Source: Pseudoduganella ginsengisoli
GTDB taxonomy: Bacteria; Pseudomonadota; Gammaproteobacteria; Burkholderiales; Burkholderiaceae_D
Assembly (NCBI RefSeq): GCF_009720865.1
Contig: NZ_WNLA01000012.1
Location: forward strand, 1 to 64,000
Reading direction: 5' to 3'
DNA length: 64,000 bases
Part shown: positions 24,484 to 33,014 of the stretch, piece by piece
Layout: each line of letters opens with the position of its first letter
Position numbering within the stretch: the stretch's first letter is position 1
Program-made: the position numbers and the translations under genes
The notes under the pieces: generated by a model
Seen by the model: only the letters and a program-made list of their open reading frames with translations
The model's database searches: none
Told to the model about the DNA's origin: nothing

Positions 24484-25329
24484 GTGTCCGACCGCCTTGC
24501 TGTTTTACCGCAATACCTGCTGCCCAAAGGGGCGCTGACTAATTTCGCCGGACGTATTGCCGGCGCCAAGGGCGGCAATATGACTACGCGGCTGATCCGC
24601 TGGTTTGTCGCAAAATACGACGTCAATATGGCCGAGGCGGCGAATCCGGATATCGCGAGTTATCACAGTTTTAATGAATTCTTTACCCGCGCGCTGAAGC
24701 CTGGCGCCCGTCCGCTGGCGAAAGCCGACTTTATTTGCCCGGTCGATGGCCGTATCAGCCAGTTCGGCGCCATCGATGACGACCAGATTTTCCAGGCAAA
24801 AGGCCACCATTTTTCAACCACGGCGCTGGTGGGCGGCGATGCCGCGCTGGCGGCGAAATTCCGCCACGGCAGTTTTGCCAACCTGTATTTAAGCCCGCGC
24901 GACTACCACCGCATCCATATGCCGTGCGATGGCCGCCTGACGCGCATGATTTACGTGCCGGGTTCGCTGTTTTCCGTGAATCCCACCACGGCCCGCGGTA
25001 TTCCCGGCCTGTTTGCCCGCAATGAACGGGTTGTATGCGTATTTGATACAGCCAATGGCCCGTTCGTGCTGGTGCTGGTGGGCGCCACCATCGTCGGCAG
25101 CATGGCAACCGTGTGGCACGGCGTTGTCAATCCGCCACGCCATGCGGACGTCAAAGAGTGGACCTATGAAGACCAGAAAATCGTCTTGAAAAAAGGCGAG
25201 GAAATGGGCCGCTTCCTGCTTGGGTCCACAGTCGTCATGCTGTTCCCGAAAGACCAGTTGCATTTCAATGAAGCCTGGCAGCCGGCCGGCCCTGTACGGC
25301 TGGGCGAGACCATGGCCAATCTGCGTTAA
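24484..25329 (+). CDS. psd: phosphatidylserine decarboxylase proenzyme
   Basis: 281 residues from GTG 24484; the frame is open further upstream but the family starts SDRLAVLPQYLLPKGALTNF. It makes phosphatidylethanolamine from phosphatidylserine at the inner membrane. The self-cleavage motif LGST (FLLGSTVVMLFP) is present, where the serine becomes the pyruvoyl group. CPVDGRISQFG and SPRDYHRIHMPCDGRL are typical. dsbA follows 24 bases later and could be cotranscribed. A consensus -10 precedes it. Confidence 0.96.
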   Translation: MSDRLAVLPQYLLPKGALTNFAGRIAGAKGGNMTTRLIRWFVAKYDVNMAEAANPDIASYHSFNEFFTRALKPGARPLAKADFICPVDGRISQFGAIDDDQIFQAKGHHFSTTALVGGDAALAAKFRHGSFANLYLSPRDYHRIHMPCDGRLTRMIYVPGSLFSVNPTTARGIPGLFARNERVVCVFDTANGPFVLVLVGATIVGSMATVWHGVVNPPRHADVKEWTYEDQKIVLKKGEEMGRFLLGSTVVMLFPKDQLHFNEAWQPAGPVRLGETMANLR

Positions 25330-25353
25330 GTCATTATTCGTTAAGGATTTCCT

Positions 25354-26022
25354 ATGCGCTTGTTCCATACCGCCGCACTGGCGGCTGCCCTGCTGTCGGC
25401 GGGGTTCGCATTAGCATCGCCCACCGCGCCGCGCAATGGCGCCGAGTACCAGACTTTGGCCTCGCCGATGCCGGTGGCGCCGGCCGGCAAGAAAGTCGAA
25501 GTCATTGAATTCTTCATGTACCACTGCCCCGCGTGCAATGCGCTGGAACCATCGCTGGCCGCATGGGTGAAGAAGCAAGGCGACAACATCAACTTCCGCC
25601 GCATCCATATGCCGCACATGCAAAATGATCCGGAAGCGCATTTGTTCCTCGCACTGGAAGCGCTGCAGCTGGACGTATCCATGCACGACAAGGTGCTGCA
25701 CACGTGGCACGTGGAACGCCAGCGCCTGCGCTCCGATGAAGACAACATTGCATGGGCCGTCAAGCAAGGCATCGACAAGGCCAAGTTCATGAATGCGTAC
25801 ACGTCGTTTGGCGTGCTGACGCGGCTGAACAACCTGGACAAGCTGATGGCCAGCTACAAGGTCGACAGCACGCCAACCTTGGTAATCAACGGCCGCTACC
25901 TGACGACGCCATCGATGGTGATCGAAGCCAACCAGGACATGCCGCGCGCCTCGCTCGATGGCGCTACGTTCCAGGTGGCCGATGCGCTGGTGCAGAAGGC
26001 GCAGCAGGAAATGGCAAAGTAA
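25354..26022 (+). CDS. dsbA: thiol:disulfide interchange protein DsbA
   Basis: 222 residues with a signal peptide (HTAALAAALLSAGFALA). Periplasmic oxidase that forms disulfide bonds. The thioredoxin active site is FFMYHCPACNALEP (CPAC; enterobacterial DsbA has CPHC), followed by an inserted helical domain and the cis-proline strand VDSTPTLVINGRYL. RBS AAGGATTT precedes ATG 25354. Partner DsbB is not in the window. Confidence 0.93.
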   Translation: MRLFHTAALAAALLSAGFALASPTAPRNGAEYQTLASPMPVAPAGKKVEVIEFFMYHCPACNALEPSLAAWVKKQGDNINFRRIHMPHMQNDPEAHLFLALEALQLDVSMHDKVLHTWHVERQRLRSDEDNIAWAVKQGIDKAKFMNAYTSFGVLTRLNNLDKLMASYKVDSTPTLVINGRYLTTPSMVIEANQDMPRASLDGATFQVADALVQKAQQEMAK

Positions 26023-26265
26023 TTATCTGGCGCGGCGCATCTGGCAGGTGGCCGCGCAGCGATGATATGCCTCGCATTTTCCGTCCTTACTAAATCATAC
26101 GAACCTTCCATATCCACCACTGTCCCTTCCTAAATAAATCTATCGCGCCAGGGAACTAATCCTTACTGCGCCGGTCTAAGTTTAGTAGCCGATATAGTGA
26201 AGCCGTATGGCTTCCTTGTGGTTAGTACTGGTTAGTAAAACCGGCCTTTGGGAAGGAGGCACCCC

Positions 26266-27012
26266 ATGTCCACGTCCTACACGAACCGTACCGTCTACAT
26301 GCCGGTGGATTTGATGGAGGCATTCAGCAAGCACACCGGCCTGTTCTGGAGCAGCCAGGAAATTGAAGGCGCGATTTGCGATGCGATGGCCGCTGCAATG
26401 CAGCGGCAGCCGGAAAACGCGGCGAAGACGGAAGCGCCAACCGACGGTTCGGCCAACGGCTACCAATGGAAACAAGTCTTTCTGCCCGAAGGGACAGTGC
26501 TGCGCGCCAGCTTTGGCCGCCAGCCTTACTTTGCTGTGGTTGAAGGTTCGGCCATCAAATACGGTGAATTCAGCCTGTCGCCGTCAGCCTTTGCGAATTT
26601 GCAGGGCAGCGGCAACCGCAATGCGTGGAAGGCTGTCTGGCTGCGCTTCCCCGGCTATAAAGACTGGGTGCGCGCCGATGCGTGCCGCGCCGTGCGGCAA
26701 GCTGTCACGGCGCGGCTGTTCGACCCTGGGCAGACCGCTGTAGCCGATGAAGAGGAAGCGAAGCCCGCGCCACCGGCTGGCCCGTATCAACAGCACTACA
26801 TCGACACCCGGCCGTCACGGGGCATTGAAATTCCGTATTTCCAGTTAGAGCAGCTATTCTCTGAAAAACGCCAGGCAATCGATGAGACTGCGCCCGCTGC
26901 CAGTCCAGCGGCAACCGAAAGCCCGCCATCTTCCAAAGCCCATGCACCCCGGCCCAGCTGGAAAGGCGGGAAACGCCGGGCCGGCAAATCAGCCAGCAGG
27001 AAACGATGCTAG
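26266..27012 (+). CDS. hypothetical protein with a possible RAMA/DUF4357-like module
   Basis: 248 residues. ATG 26266 is chosen because GGAAGGAGG lies 5 bases upstream. Residues 60-140 (WKQVFLPEGTVLRASF, YFAVVEGSAIKYGEFSLSPS, AFANLQGSGNRNAWKAVW) follow the pattern of small beta modules such as RAMA/DUF4357, in which a target text is followed by SPS.A....G..RNAW. This match is by eye and weak. The tail is Pro/Ala-rich and very basic (SWKGGKRRAGKSASRKRC), which suggests nucleic-acid binding. It overlaps the next gene on the other strand by 4 bases. The 243 bases before it hold a doubled GGTTAGTA and no other clear signal. Confidence 0.6.
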   Translation: MSTSYTNRTVYMPVDLMEAFSKHTGLFWSSQEIEGAICDAMAAAMQRQPENAAKTEAPTDGSANGYQWKQVFLPEGTVLRASFGRQPYFAVVEGSAIKYGEFSLSPSAFANLQGSGNRNAWKAVWLRFPGYKDWVRADACRAVRQAVTARLFDPGQTAVADEEEAKPAPPAGPYQQHYIDTRPSRGIEIPYFQLEQLFSEKRQAIDETAPAASPAATESPPSSKAHAPRPSWKGGKRRAGKSASRKRC

Positions 27013-27269
27013 CCGGTGTGCCCGGCTACGCTATCGCCTGACGCATCGACTGCCGGAAGCTTGGTCACCGCATGGTTGCGCGGCGTCGCGTGTTCGTGGA
27101 ACAAATCCGCCAGATACTCCAGCAAATCCGCTTCCGCAATATCGCCGGGCACGATAAAGTCGGCCGGGCGGCGCTTGCCGTCGGTGCCGGGGTAAAATGC
27201 GTCCCAGCCGCCACCCTTGGCACGAATCACCACCTGTTTGCCGAACACATTGAAACGGTGTTCCGTCAC
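27009..27269 (-). CDS. small conserved hypothetical protein
   Basis: 86 residues from GTG 27269, whose GTGA overlaps the stop of the acetyltransferase gene, indicating translational coupling. The body (FNVFGKQVVIRAKGGGWDAF, KRRPADFIVPGDIAEADLLE, YLADLFHEHATP) resembles a widespread family of about 70-residue uncharacterised proteins with a KRRPA..IVIP signature. The tail is variable. No function proposed. Confidence 0.65.
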   Translation of the reverse strand: MTEHRFNVFGKQVVIRAKGGGWDAFYPGTDGKRRPADFIVPGDIAEADLLEYLADLFHEHATPRNHAVTKLPAVDASGDSVAGHTG

Positions 27270-27712
27270 GATCGATCTCCTCGCGTTAATTCCATCAACA
27301 CGTCGCCGCCATCCATACCGGTAGCGCGCCACCCTTGGGCCAGGTAAAACCGCTCGGCCCGCGTCCCCTGCGCGGTTCCCAGATGCAGCCGCGATAAACC
27401 GGCGTCAAACATGGCGCCCACCATCGCATCGTGCAAACGGCGGCCATGCCCGACGCCCTCCGCTTCCGGATCCACAAACAGCGCCCAAATATTGCCCGTC
27501 TGCAGATTACCAATCGCAAACCCGGCAATGACGCCATCCCGCTCCGCCACCCAGCCCCGCCCCGTCACCGTCAACTCCGGCACATAGCTCGCTTCCGTGA
27601 TGCGGTTGCTCGTCAACCGGTTTTCCCGCACGGCCAGCCGCACGCGGTGCATGCCGGGAATATCGTCCAATACGGCCTGCCTGATCCCATTACGATCCAA
27701 TTTTTTCTCCAC
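27266..27712 (-). CDS. GNAT-family N-acetyltransferase
   Basis: 148 residues from GTG 27712. The acetyl-CoA fold is visible: AERDGVIAGFAIGN (beta 4), NIWALFVDPEAEGVGHGRRL (the V.P..rG.G.gr.L loop that binds CoA pyrophosphate) and the C-terminal ERFYLAQGWRATG. Substrate unknown. The start overlaps the 3' end of the upstream LysR gene by 23 bases, and its stop overlaps the next GTG, so the three genes form a compact operon. Confidence 0.85.
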   Translation of the reverse strand: MEKKLDRNGIRQAVLDDIPGMHRVRLAVRENRLTSNRITEASYVPELTVTGRGWVAERDGVIAGFAIGNLQTGNIWALFVDPEAEGVGHGRRLHDAMVGAMFDAGLSRLHLGTAQGTRAERFYLAQGWRATGMDGGDVLMELTRGDRS

Positions 27713-28601
27713 TGTCGTTGATTGATTCCAGCATATCGAGGAACGCGCGCGTCTTCGCAGGCATCAGGCGGCGGCCCGGGAACACCGCCCAGCCCGTCAC
27801 AGCGGGAATGCACCATTCCGGCAAAATGCGCACCAATTCCCCGCTTTGCAGGAATTTGCGGGCAAACAATTCCGTACCCAGTGCAATGCCCGCGCCGGCG
27901 CACGCCATCCGCACCAGCAATTCCGGTGAATTCGCCATCATCCGCACCGGCAATTCGCGCTGCCATTCCGTCTTGCCACGGTATAAGGTCCAGCGTGTCA
28001 TGCCGTTATGCGCTTTCGGCAAGCTCAATAAGTCGTGTTTGAATAAATCGTCCGGGTGTTCCGGCAAACCGTGCACGGCCGTATAAGACGGCGCCGCGTA
28101 CAAGCCAATGCGGCTGATGGCGACGGGACGCGCGGCCAACGTCGAGTCATCGGGCAAAGCGCCCATACGGATGGCCACGTCAAAATTTTCCGCCACCAGG
28201 TCAACCCGGCGTGGCGACAAATCCAGCTCCAGCGAAATCGCCGGGAATTGCGCCAGGAACCGCGCCAGCAGCCGGTCCATCGTGTAATTGGCAAAGTCGC
28301 CCGGCATCGACACGCGCAGCAAGCCGCTGGGCGCCTGCTGCCGGTGCTGCGCCAGTGCGCCTGCCGCTTCGGTTTCTTCCGCCACCTTGCGCGCATGTTC
28401 CAGCAGGCTGGCGCCGAATTCCGTCAACACCAGCTTGCGCGTGGTCCGCTGCAGCAAGCGCTCGCCCAGCTCGCCTTCCAGCATGGACAGGCGCCGCGAC
28501 ACCGTCGACTTTGGCAATTGCAGCCGGTCCGCCGCCAGACTGATGCTGCCGCATTCGACAATGCGGGAAAACAGCAGCAAATCATTGGGATCGATGGCCA
28601 T
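27690..28601 (-). CDS. LysR-family regulator, divergent from azoR
   Basis: 303 residues. HTH at 5-62 (LLLFSRIVECGSISLAADRL, PKSTVSRRLSMLEGELGERL), effector domain from about 92 (GLLRVSMPGDFANYTMDRLL, AIRMGALPDDSTLAARPV). It belongs to the large CrgA/YhjC-like group that typically senses quinones, aldehydes or other electrophiles. Divergent from azoR, with 121 bases between and a TCCATTAATGGA palindrome near its own start, so control of azoR and pirin is likely. Confidence 0.92.
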   Translation of the reverse strand: MAIDPNDLLLFSRIVECGSISLAADRLQLPKSTVSRRLSMLEGELGERLLQRTTRKLVLTEFGASLLEHARKVAEETEAAGALAQHRQQAPSGLLRVSMPGDFANYTMDRLLARFLAQFPAISLELDLSPRRVDLVAENFDVAIRMGALPDDSTLAARPVAISRIGLYAAPSYTAVHGLPEHPDDLFKHDLLSLPKAHNGMTRWTLYRGKTEWQRELPVRMMANSPELLVRMACAGAGIALGTELFARKFLQSGELVRILPEWCIPAVTGWAVFPGRRLMPAKTRAFLDMLESINDSGEKIGS

Positions 28602-28617
28602 ATTGTTCGATTATTGT

Positions 28618-28629
28618 TCCATTAATGGA
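28618..28629. promoter_or_regulatory. palindromic operator candidate, LysR/azoR
   Basis: TCCATTAATGGA is a perfect 12-bp palindrome 17 bases before the LysR ATG, followed by a further ATCC. It has the form of a LysR recognition half-site pair. Confidence 0.5.
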
Positions 28630-28722
28630 CGAATGTTATCCATTTTACCGGCTTTTTCTACATTTTTGGAATTGATAAAGTACACCCATCGCAGCACCGA
28701 ACCCAACACTAGGAGATACAAC

Positions 28723-29322
28723 ATGAACATCCTGCAAATCAACTCCAGCGCACGCAGCAACGGTTCCGAATCCACCCGCATCGCTGACGCCATTGTCGCC
28801 AAACTGACCGCCGCCCATGCCGGTGCCACCGTCACCCGCCGCGACCTGGCTGCCAACCCGCACCCGGTACTGGACGAAGCAGCACTGCAGGCCCTGTTCA
28901 CCCCGGCTGACCAGCGCACCGCAGAGCAAGCAGCCCGCGTGGCGCTGGACGATGCGCTGATCGCCCAGGTCCAGGCAGCGGACGTCATCGTGATTGGCGC
29001 CCCGATGTATAACTTCGGCATCACTGCACAGTTGAAAACGTGGTTCGACGCGATTGCCCGCGCCGGCGTGACGTTCAAATACACGGCAACGGGCCCGGTC
29101 GGCCTGCTGGGCAACAAGAAAGTGGTGTTCGCGCTGTCGCGTGGCGGCATGCACCGCAATGGCCCGACCGACTTGCAAGAACCGCACCTGAAACTGTTCA
29201 TGAAATTCCTGGGCCTGGAAGACGTGCAATTCGTCTACGCGGAAGGCATGGGCATGGGTCCTGAAGCGGTTGCCAAGGCACAGGCTGAAGCCGACGAACA
29301 AATTAACGCAATTCTGGTGTAA
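28723..29322 (+). CDS. azoR: FMN-dependent NADH-azoreductase
   Basis: 199 residues. AzoR reduces quinones and azo compounds with NADH, protecting against thiol and quinone stress in the cytoplasm. Start MNILQINSSARSNGSESTRI is the FMN-phosphate loop; VIGAPMYNFGITAQLKTWFD and ALSRGGMHRNG are the other flavin-contact segments. ATG 28723 follows AGGAG. A pirin gene follows 44 bases later and a LysR gene diverges, an arrangement common in Burkholderiales. Confidence 0.93.
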   Translation: MNILQINSSARSNGSESTRIADAIVAKLTAAHAGATVTRRDLAANPHPVLDEAALQALFTPADQRTAEQAARVALDDALIAQVQAADVIVIGAPMYNFGITAQLKTWFDAIARAGVTFKYTATGPVGLLGNKKVVFALSRGGMHRNGPTDLQEPHLKLFMKFLGLEDVQFVYAEGMGMGPEAVAKAQAEADEQINAILV

Positions 29323-29327
29323 TCGAC

Positions 29328-29347
29328 AACGTTAATTCGATAACGTT
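29328..29347. promoter_or_regulatory. inverted repeat between azoR and pirin
   Basis: AACGTTA-ATTCGA-TAACGTT is a perfect 7-6-7 inverted repeat 20 bases before the pirin start. It may be a second operator or an mRNA hairpin; no T run follows. Confidence 0.45.
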
Positions 29348-29366
29348 ATCCAGATAAAGGAGCTTG

Positions 29367-30251
29367 ATGATGAGTACCGTAAGCACTGAAACTGTCCGCA
29401 CCCCTCGCACTGTCGAGCGCATTATCCAGGGCCAGTCCGTGATGGACGGCGCCGGCGTCAAGATCAACCGCGTGCTGACCAACACGCTGCAGCGCCGCCT
29501 CGATCCGTTCCTGATGCTGGATAACTTCGGCAGCGACGCCGCCAATGACTACATTGCCGGCTTCCCCGACCATCCGCACCGCGGCTTTGAAACCGTGACC
29601 TACATGCTGGAAGGCCGCATGCGCCACCGCGACAGCGCCGGCAATGAAGGCTTGCTGGCCAATGGCGGTGTGCAATGGATGACGGCGGGCCGTGGCGTGA
29701 TTCACTCGGAAATGCCGGAACAGGAACACGGCCGCATGGAAGGCTTTCAGTTGTGGCTGAACCTGCCCGCGAAAGACAAACTGTGCAAGCCGTGGTACCG
29801 CGACTTCACGGCGGAACAAGTGCCATCGTTCACGACTGCGGACGGCGCCAGCGTGCGCGTCATTGCCGGCAGCAGCCATGGCGTGCAGGGCGCCGTGCAG
29901 CGCGCCGTGACGGAACCGGTGTACGTCGATGTCGCGCTGCCTGCGGGGGCCGCGTTCAGCCAGCGCATTCCGGCCGGACACAATGCTTTTATTTTTGTGT
30001 ACCGCGGCGCCGTGGACATCGACGGCAAGCCGGTTGCCAGCGGCCGCATGGCGATCTTTGAAAACAGTGCCGACAGCGATGGCGTACAGTTGCACGCATC
30101 GGAAGACGCGCGCTTTATTTTGCTGGCAGGGCAGCCGCTGAATGAACCGATCGCCCAATACGGCCCGTTTGTCATGAACACGCAGGCTGAATTGATGCAG
30201 GCCGTGGAAGACTTCCGCGCCGGCCTCTTGGGCGAAGAAGCGCACGCTTAA
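29367..30251 (+). CDS. pirin family protein
   Basis: 294 residues, bicupin. The N-terminal cupin has the pirin signature DHPHRGFETVTYMLEGRMRHRD with metal-binding His, then QWMTAGRGVIHSEMPE. Pirins bind iron and several are quercetin 2,3-dioxygenases or redox sensors; the role beside azoR suggests quinone metabolism. AAGGAG lies upstream; ATG 29367 and 29370 are both possible. A terminator follows. Confidence 0.93.
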   Translation: MMSTVSTETVRTPRTVERIIQGQSVMDGAGVKINRVLTNTLQRRLDPFLMLDNFGSDAANDYIAGFPDHPHRGFETVTYMLEGRMRHRDSAGNEGLLANGGVQWMTAGRGVIHSEMPEQEHGRMEGFQLWLNLPAKDKLCKPWYRDFTAEQVPSFTTADGASVRVIAGSSHGVQGAVQRAVTEPVYVDVALPAGAAFSQRIPAGHNAFIFVYRGAVDIDGKPVASGRMAIFENSADSDGVQLHASEDARFILLAGQPLNEPIAQYGPFVMNTQAELMQAVEDFRAGLLGEEAHA

Positions 30252-30267
30252 CCTTTACCATCGGTCT

Positions 30268-30304
30268 CTGGGGACGGCAACGCCCCCAGGGCCGCTCTTT
30301 TTTT
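30268..30304 (+). terminator. terminator after azoR-pirin
   Basis: CTGGGG (30268-30273) pairs with CCCCAG (30284-30289); a T-rich run (CTCTTTTTTT) ends at 30304. Confidence 0.65.
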
Positions 30305-30320
30305 CAGGCGATCCATTACA

Positions 30321-30800
30321 ATGCGTGGCATGAATGCACTGATGGATTGGCTCAAGCACCTGAGCCGGATTTGCGGCTTCGAGACAGCCGATTCGTTCCC
30401 GCCTGGGCACGCCTATGCGCGCACGCGCTGGGTGGGCGCGTATTTTGACATTGCGTCCGACGTCAAACCCGATGAAGTGGAGCGCCGCATCTGCGACGCG
30501 ATTGCCAACACGCCGCTGGTATTTGCCCACATCACGAACCCGACACCGCGCATGCAGCGCGCCTTGCTGGGCGTGATTGAAACGCGCCTGCGCCACAACC
30601 ACCGCAACGATGCGGCGCCGCTGGCGGCCCTGTTGATCAAGGCGTACCAAAGCCCGCACACGATGGAATGCATGCCCGGCCTGCGCCACGCCATCGACAG
30701 CACGCGGGACGAAGAAGCGCCTTACCGCGTCAATGCGCTGCTGGCGTTCCTGGCCGACGATACGCAGGCGCCGTTCGATGTCATCGAAATGCGGCCGTAA
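30321..30800 (+). CDS. conserved hypothetical protein, unknown
   Basis: 159 residues from ATG 30321 (30330 is also in frame). No signal peptide. Helical, with MDWLKHLSRICGFETADSF, TRWVGAYFDIASDVKPDEV and a His-rich HNHRNDAAPLAAL. No family recognised. TACAAT directly before the first ATG would make the mRNA nearly leaderless from 30330 if it is the -10. The last 79 bases overlap the 3' end of the acyltransferase gene on the other strand. Confidence 0.6.
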   Translation: MRGMNALMDWLKHLSRICGFETADSFPPGHAYARTRWVGAYFDIASDVKPDEVERRICDAIANTPLVFAHITNPTPRMQRALLGVIETRLRHNHRNDAAPLAALLIKAYQSPHTMECMPGLRHAIDSTRDEEAPYRVNALLAFLADDTQAPFDVIEMRP

Positions 30801-31897
30801 CCCGGGAACCACCGTTCGCGCAACTTCATGAACGGCGTTTCCACCGCCGCATACAACAGCCAGCCTGCCGCCAGGCTGACTGCCGCCATCACGGCAGTCG
30901 ATGCCGGCGACTGCGGCGCCAGCCCGATGTCTTGCAATGCCGGTTTCAGCAAGATGCACAGCTGCTTGTGCAGCAGGTAAATCGCATATGACCACAGCGC
31001 CAGCGATTGCGCGCCCGGAATGCGGGTGCGCGCCAGCAGCGAGCCGGGACTCAGCGCCGCCACCAGCAGCAGGAACACGGCCAGCGCCAGCAGCGGATAG
31101 CCCAGCACCGTCACGCCATACGCGAAATGGTCTTCATAAAACATCCGGCCAGCGACTATCAACAAGCCCGCGCCCACGGCAAACGCCGCATTGCCGTGCG
31201 ACGCCAGCCGCGTCCACCAGCGGCCGTGGTAATTCTTGATCAATGCCAGCGCAACGCCGGCCACCAGTTCATCGAAGCGGCACCACGACGCGTAATAAAT
31301 CTGCGTATAAAACGCATAACCGCCCTGCTGCGCCATGTCCTGCGTCCACAGCGATGAGCGGATGAACGCTCCGGCCACCAGGGCGGCGGCAATCGCCGGC
31401 CAGGCCAGCGCCAGCGGCCGGATCGCCAGCCCCACCAGCAGCGCCACGGCCGGCAGCAGCACATAGAATTGCTCTTCCACGCACAGCGACCACGCATGGG
31501 AAAACGCCGTCCCCGGCGTCAGGTGGATGTTTTGCGTGAACGTGACGAATTCCCACAGCGGCGGCATCGATAAACCGTTGCGGAACCAGGGCCACAGCGC
31601 ATACAGCGCCAGCACCACGTAAAAATTCGGCAGCGTGCGCAGGAAGCGGCGCGCATAGAACACGGGGAGAGAAAAGCCCTGTTCCGAGCGCATCGCGGCA
31701 AAAATCTGGTTGCCGATCAGGTAGCCGGACAAGCCAAAGAACAAGTCGACGCCGATCCAGCCGATGTCACCAAGCCAGCCAAAGGGCGACGCCTTGCTGA
31801 CAAACAGCAGGTGGTGGTTGGCAAACACCAGCACGATGGCCAGCGCGCGCAGCGTGTCCAGCCCATGGATGCGGTGAGGTAGCGATATAGGTTTCAT
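30722..31897 (-). CDS. acyltransferase family 3 (OafA/YrhL-like) membrane protein
   Basis: 391 residues with about ten membrane helices. The start is HRIHGLDTLRALAIVLVFAN, then WLGDIGWIGVDLFFGLSGYLIG and FYARRFLRTLPNFYVVLAL, all standard for acyltransferase 3, which O-acetylates surface sugars. AWSLCVEEQFYVLLPAVALL carries the conserved Glu. The last 26 residues (GRISMTSNGACVSSARNASS) fall in the overlap with the 30321 gene and look non-native. Convergent with that gene, divergent from the M14 gene. Confidence 0.9.
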   Translation of the reverse strand: MKPISLPHRIHGLDTLRALAIVLVFANHHLLFVSKASPFGWLGDIGWIGVDLFFGLSGYLIGNQIFAAMRSEQGFSLPVFYARRFLRTLPNFYVVLALYALWPWFRNGLSMPPLWEFVTFTQNIHLTPGTAFSHAWSLCVEEQFYVLLPAVALLVGLAIRPLALAWPAIAAALVAGAFIRSSLWTQDMAQQGGYAFYTQIYYASWCRFDELVAGVALALIKNYHGRWWTRLASHGNAAFAVGAGLLIVAGRMFYEDHFAYGVTVLGYPLLALAVFLLLVAALSPGSLLARTRIPGAQSLALWSYAIYLLHKQLCILLKPALQDIGLAPQSPASTAVMAAVSLAAGWLLYAAVETPFMKLRERWFPGYGRISMTSNGACVSSARNASSALTR

Positions 31898-31962
31898 CGG
31901 GGTGGACGCCAGCGCGGCAGCGCCTTCCCCGTTAGAATAGCGCCCATTCTTTTGGAGAAACC

Positions 31963-32916
31963 ATGACTGCCGCCAGCGAACTGCAATTCAAATCTGTCAA
32001 TTATACCGGCCAGGGCAAAGGCCCGAAACTCATCGTGCTGGGCGCCGTGCACGGCAATGAAACGTGCGGCACCAAAGGCATCCTCAAAGTGATGGAACAG
32101 CTCGACAGCGGCGCGCTGCGCATCGCAGGCGGCAGCGTCACGTTCGTGCCCATCACGAACCCGCTGGCTTACCTGAAAAACCAGCGCTCGGGCGACCGCA
32201 ACCTGAACCGCAACCTGTTCCCGAACGAAAACCCGCAAGATTTTGAAGACCGCATCGCCAACTGGCTGTGCCCGCTGCTAGCCCAGCATGACGTGCTGCT
32301 GGACTTGCATTCGTTCAACGCACAAAGCCAGCCATTCGTCATGGTCGGCCCGCGCAACAATGACGGCACGCTGCAGCCATTCCAGCACGAAGAACAGGAA
32401 CGCGCGATGGCCCGCATCCTGGGCGTGCGCCGCTTTGTCGATGGCTGGATGGCGACTTATGGCGCCGGTGTGCAGCGCCGCCTGCGTGATGACTCCCAGG
32501 TGGAAACCGTGCTGCGCTACGGCGTCGGCACGACGGAATTCATGCGCTCCACCGGCGGCTACGCATTGACGCTGGAGTGCGGCCAGCACGCCGATCCGCA
32601 GGCGCCGGACGTGGCGTACCGCGCCATCATGAATACGCTGGCGCACCTGGGCTTGATCGATGCGCCGGCGCCACAGGTGGTCACCGATACGGAATACCTG
32701 TCGATGGTGGAAGTGCACGACCGGTTACATCCGGATGACCAGTTCGTCAAAGTGTGGTCCAGTTTCGACAAAGTCGCCAAAGGCGATGAAATCGGCCGCC
32801 GCGCTGACGGTACGCCAGTCACGGCAGGTTTTGACGGCTACGTGCTGTTCCCGGACGTGAATGCCAAACCCAATGCCGAGTGGTTCTACCTGGCGAAGCC
32901 AAACGGCGCGTTCTGA
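31963..32916 (+). CDS. M14-family succinylglutamate desuccinylase/aspartoacylase-like protein
   Basis: 317 residues. Zinc carboxypeptidase fold: the ligand pair is in LGAVHGNETCGT (His, Glu), the third His in LLDLHSFNAQ, and the catalytic Glu in LTLECGQHADP. RSGDRNLNRNLFPNENP is the Arg/Asn substrate-binding segment. The C-terminal 80 residues form a beta domain typical of the AstE/ASPA group. Likely hydrolysis of an N-acyl amino acid; no arginine-catabolism genes nearby, so the substrate is open. RBS TTTGGAGAAACC. Confidence 0.88.
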   Translation: MTAASELQFKSVNYTGQGKGPKLIVLGAVHGNETCGTKGILKVMEQLDSGALRIAGGSVTFVPITNPLAYLKNQRSGDRNLNRNLFPNENPQDFEDRIANWLCPLLAQHDVLLDLHSFNAQSQPFVMVGPRNNDGTLQPFQHEEQERAMARILGVRRFVDGWMATYGAGVQRRLRDDSQVETVLRYGVGTTEFMRSTGGYALTLECGQHADPQAPDVAYRAIMNTLAHLGLIDAPAPQVVTDTEYLSMVEVHDRLHPDDQFVKVWSSFDKVAKGDEIGRRADGTPVTAGFDGYVLFPDVNAKPNAEWFYLAKPNGAF

Positions 32917-33014
32917 CAGGGGAATGCCCGGCCGGCAGGCCCGGCACGCCATGTCATTTAAAAGCTGGCGGCAGCCATCCCGCAACGCTACAATTGCTTG
33001 CAGGAGAACAACTC

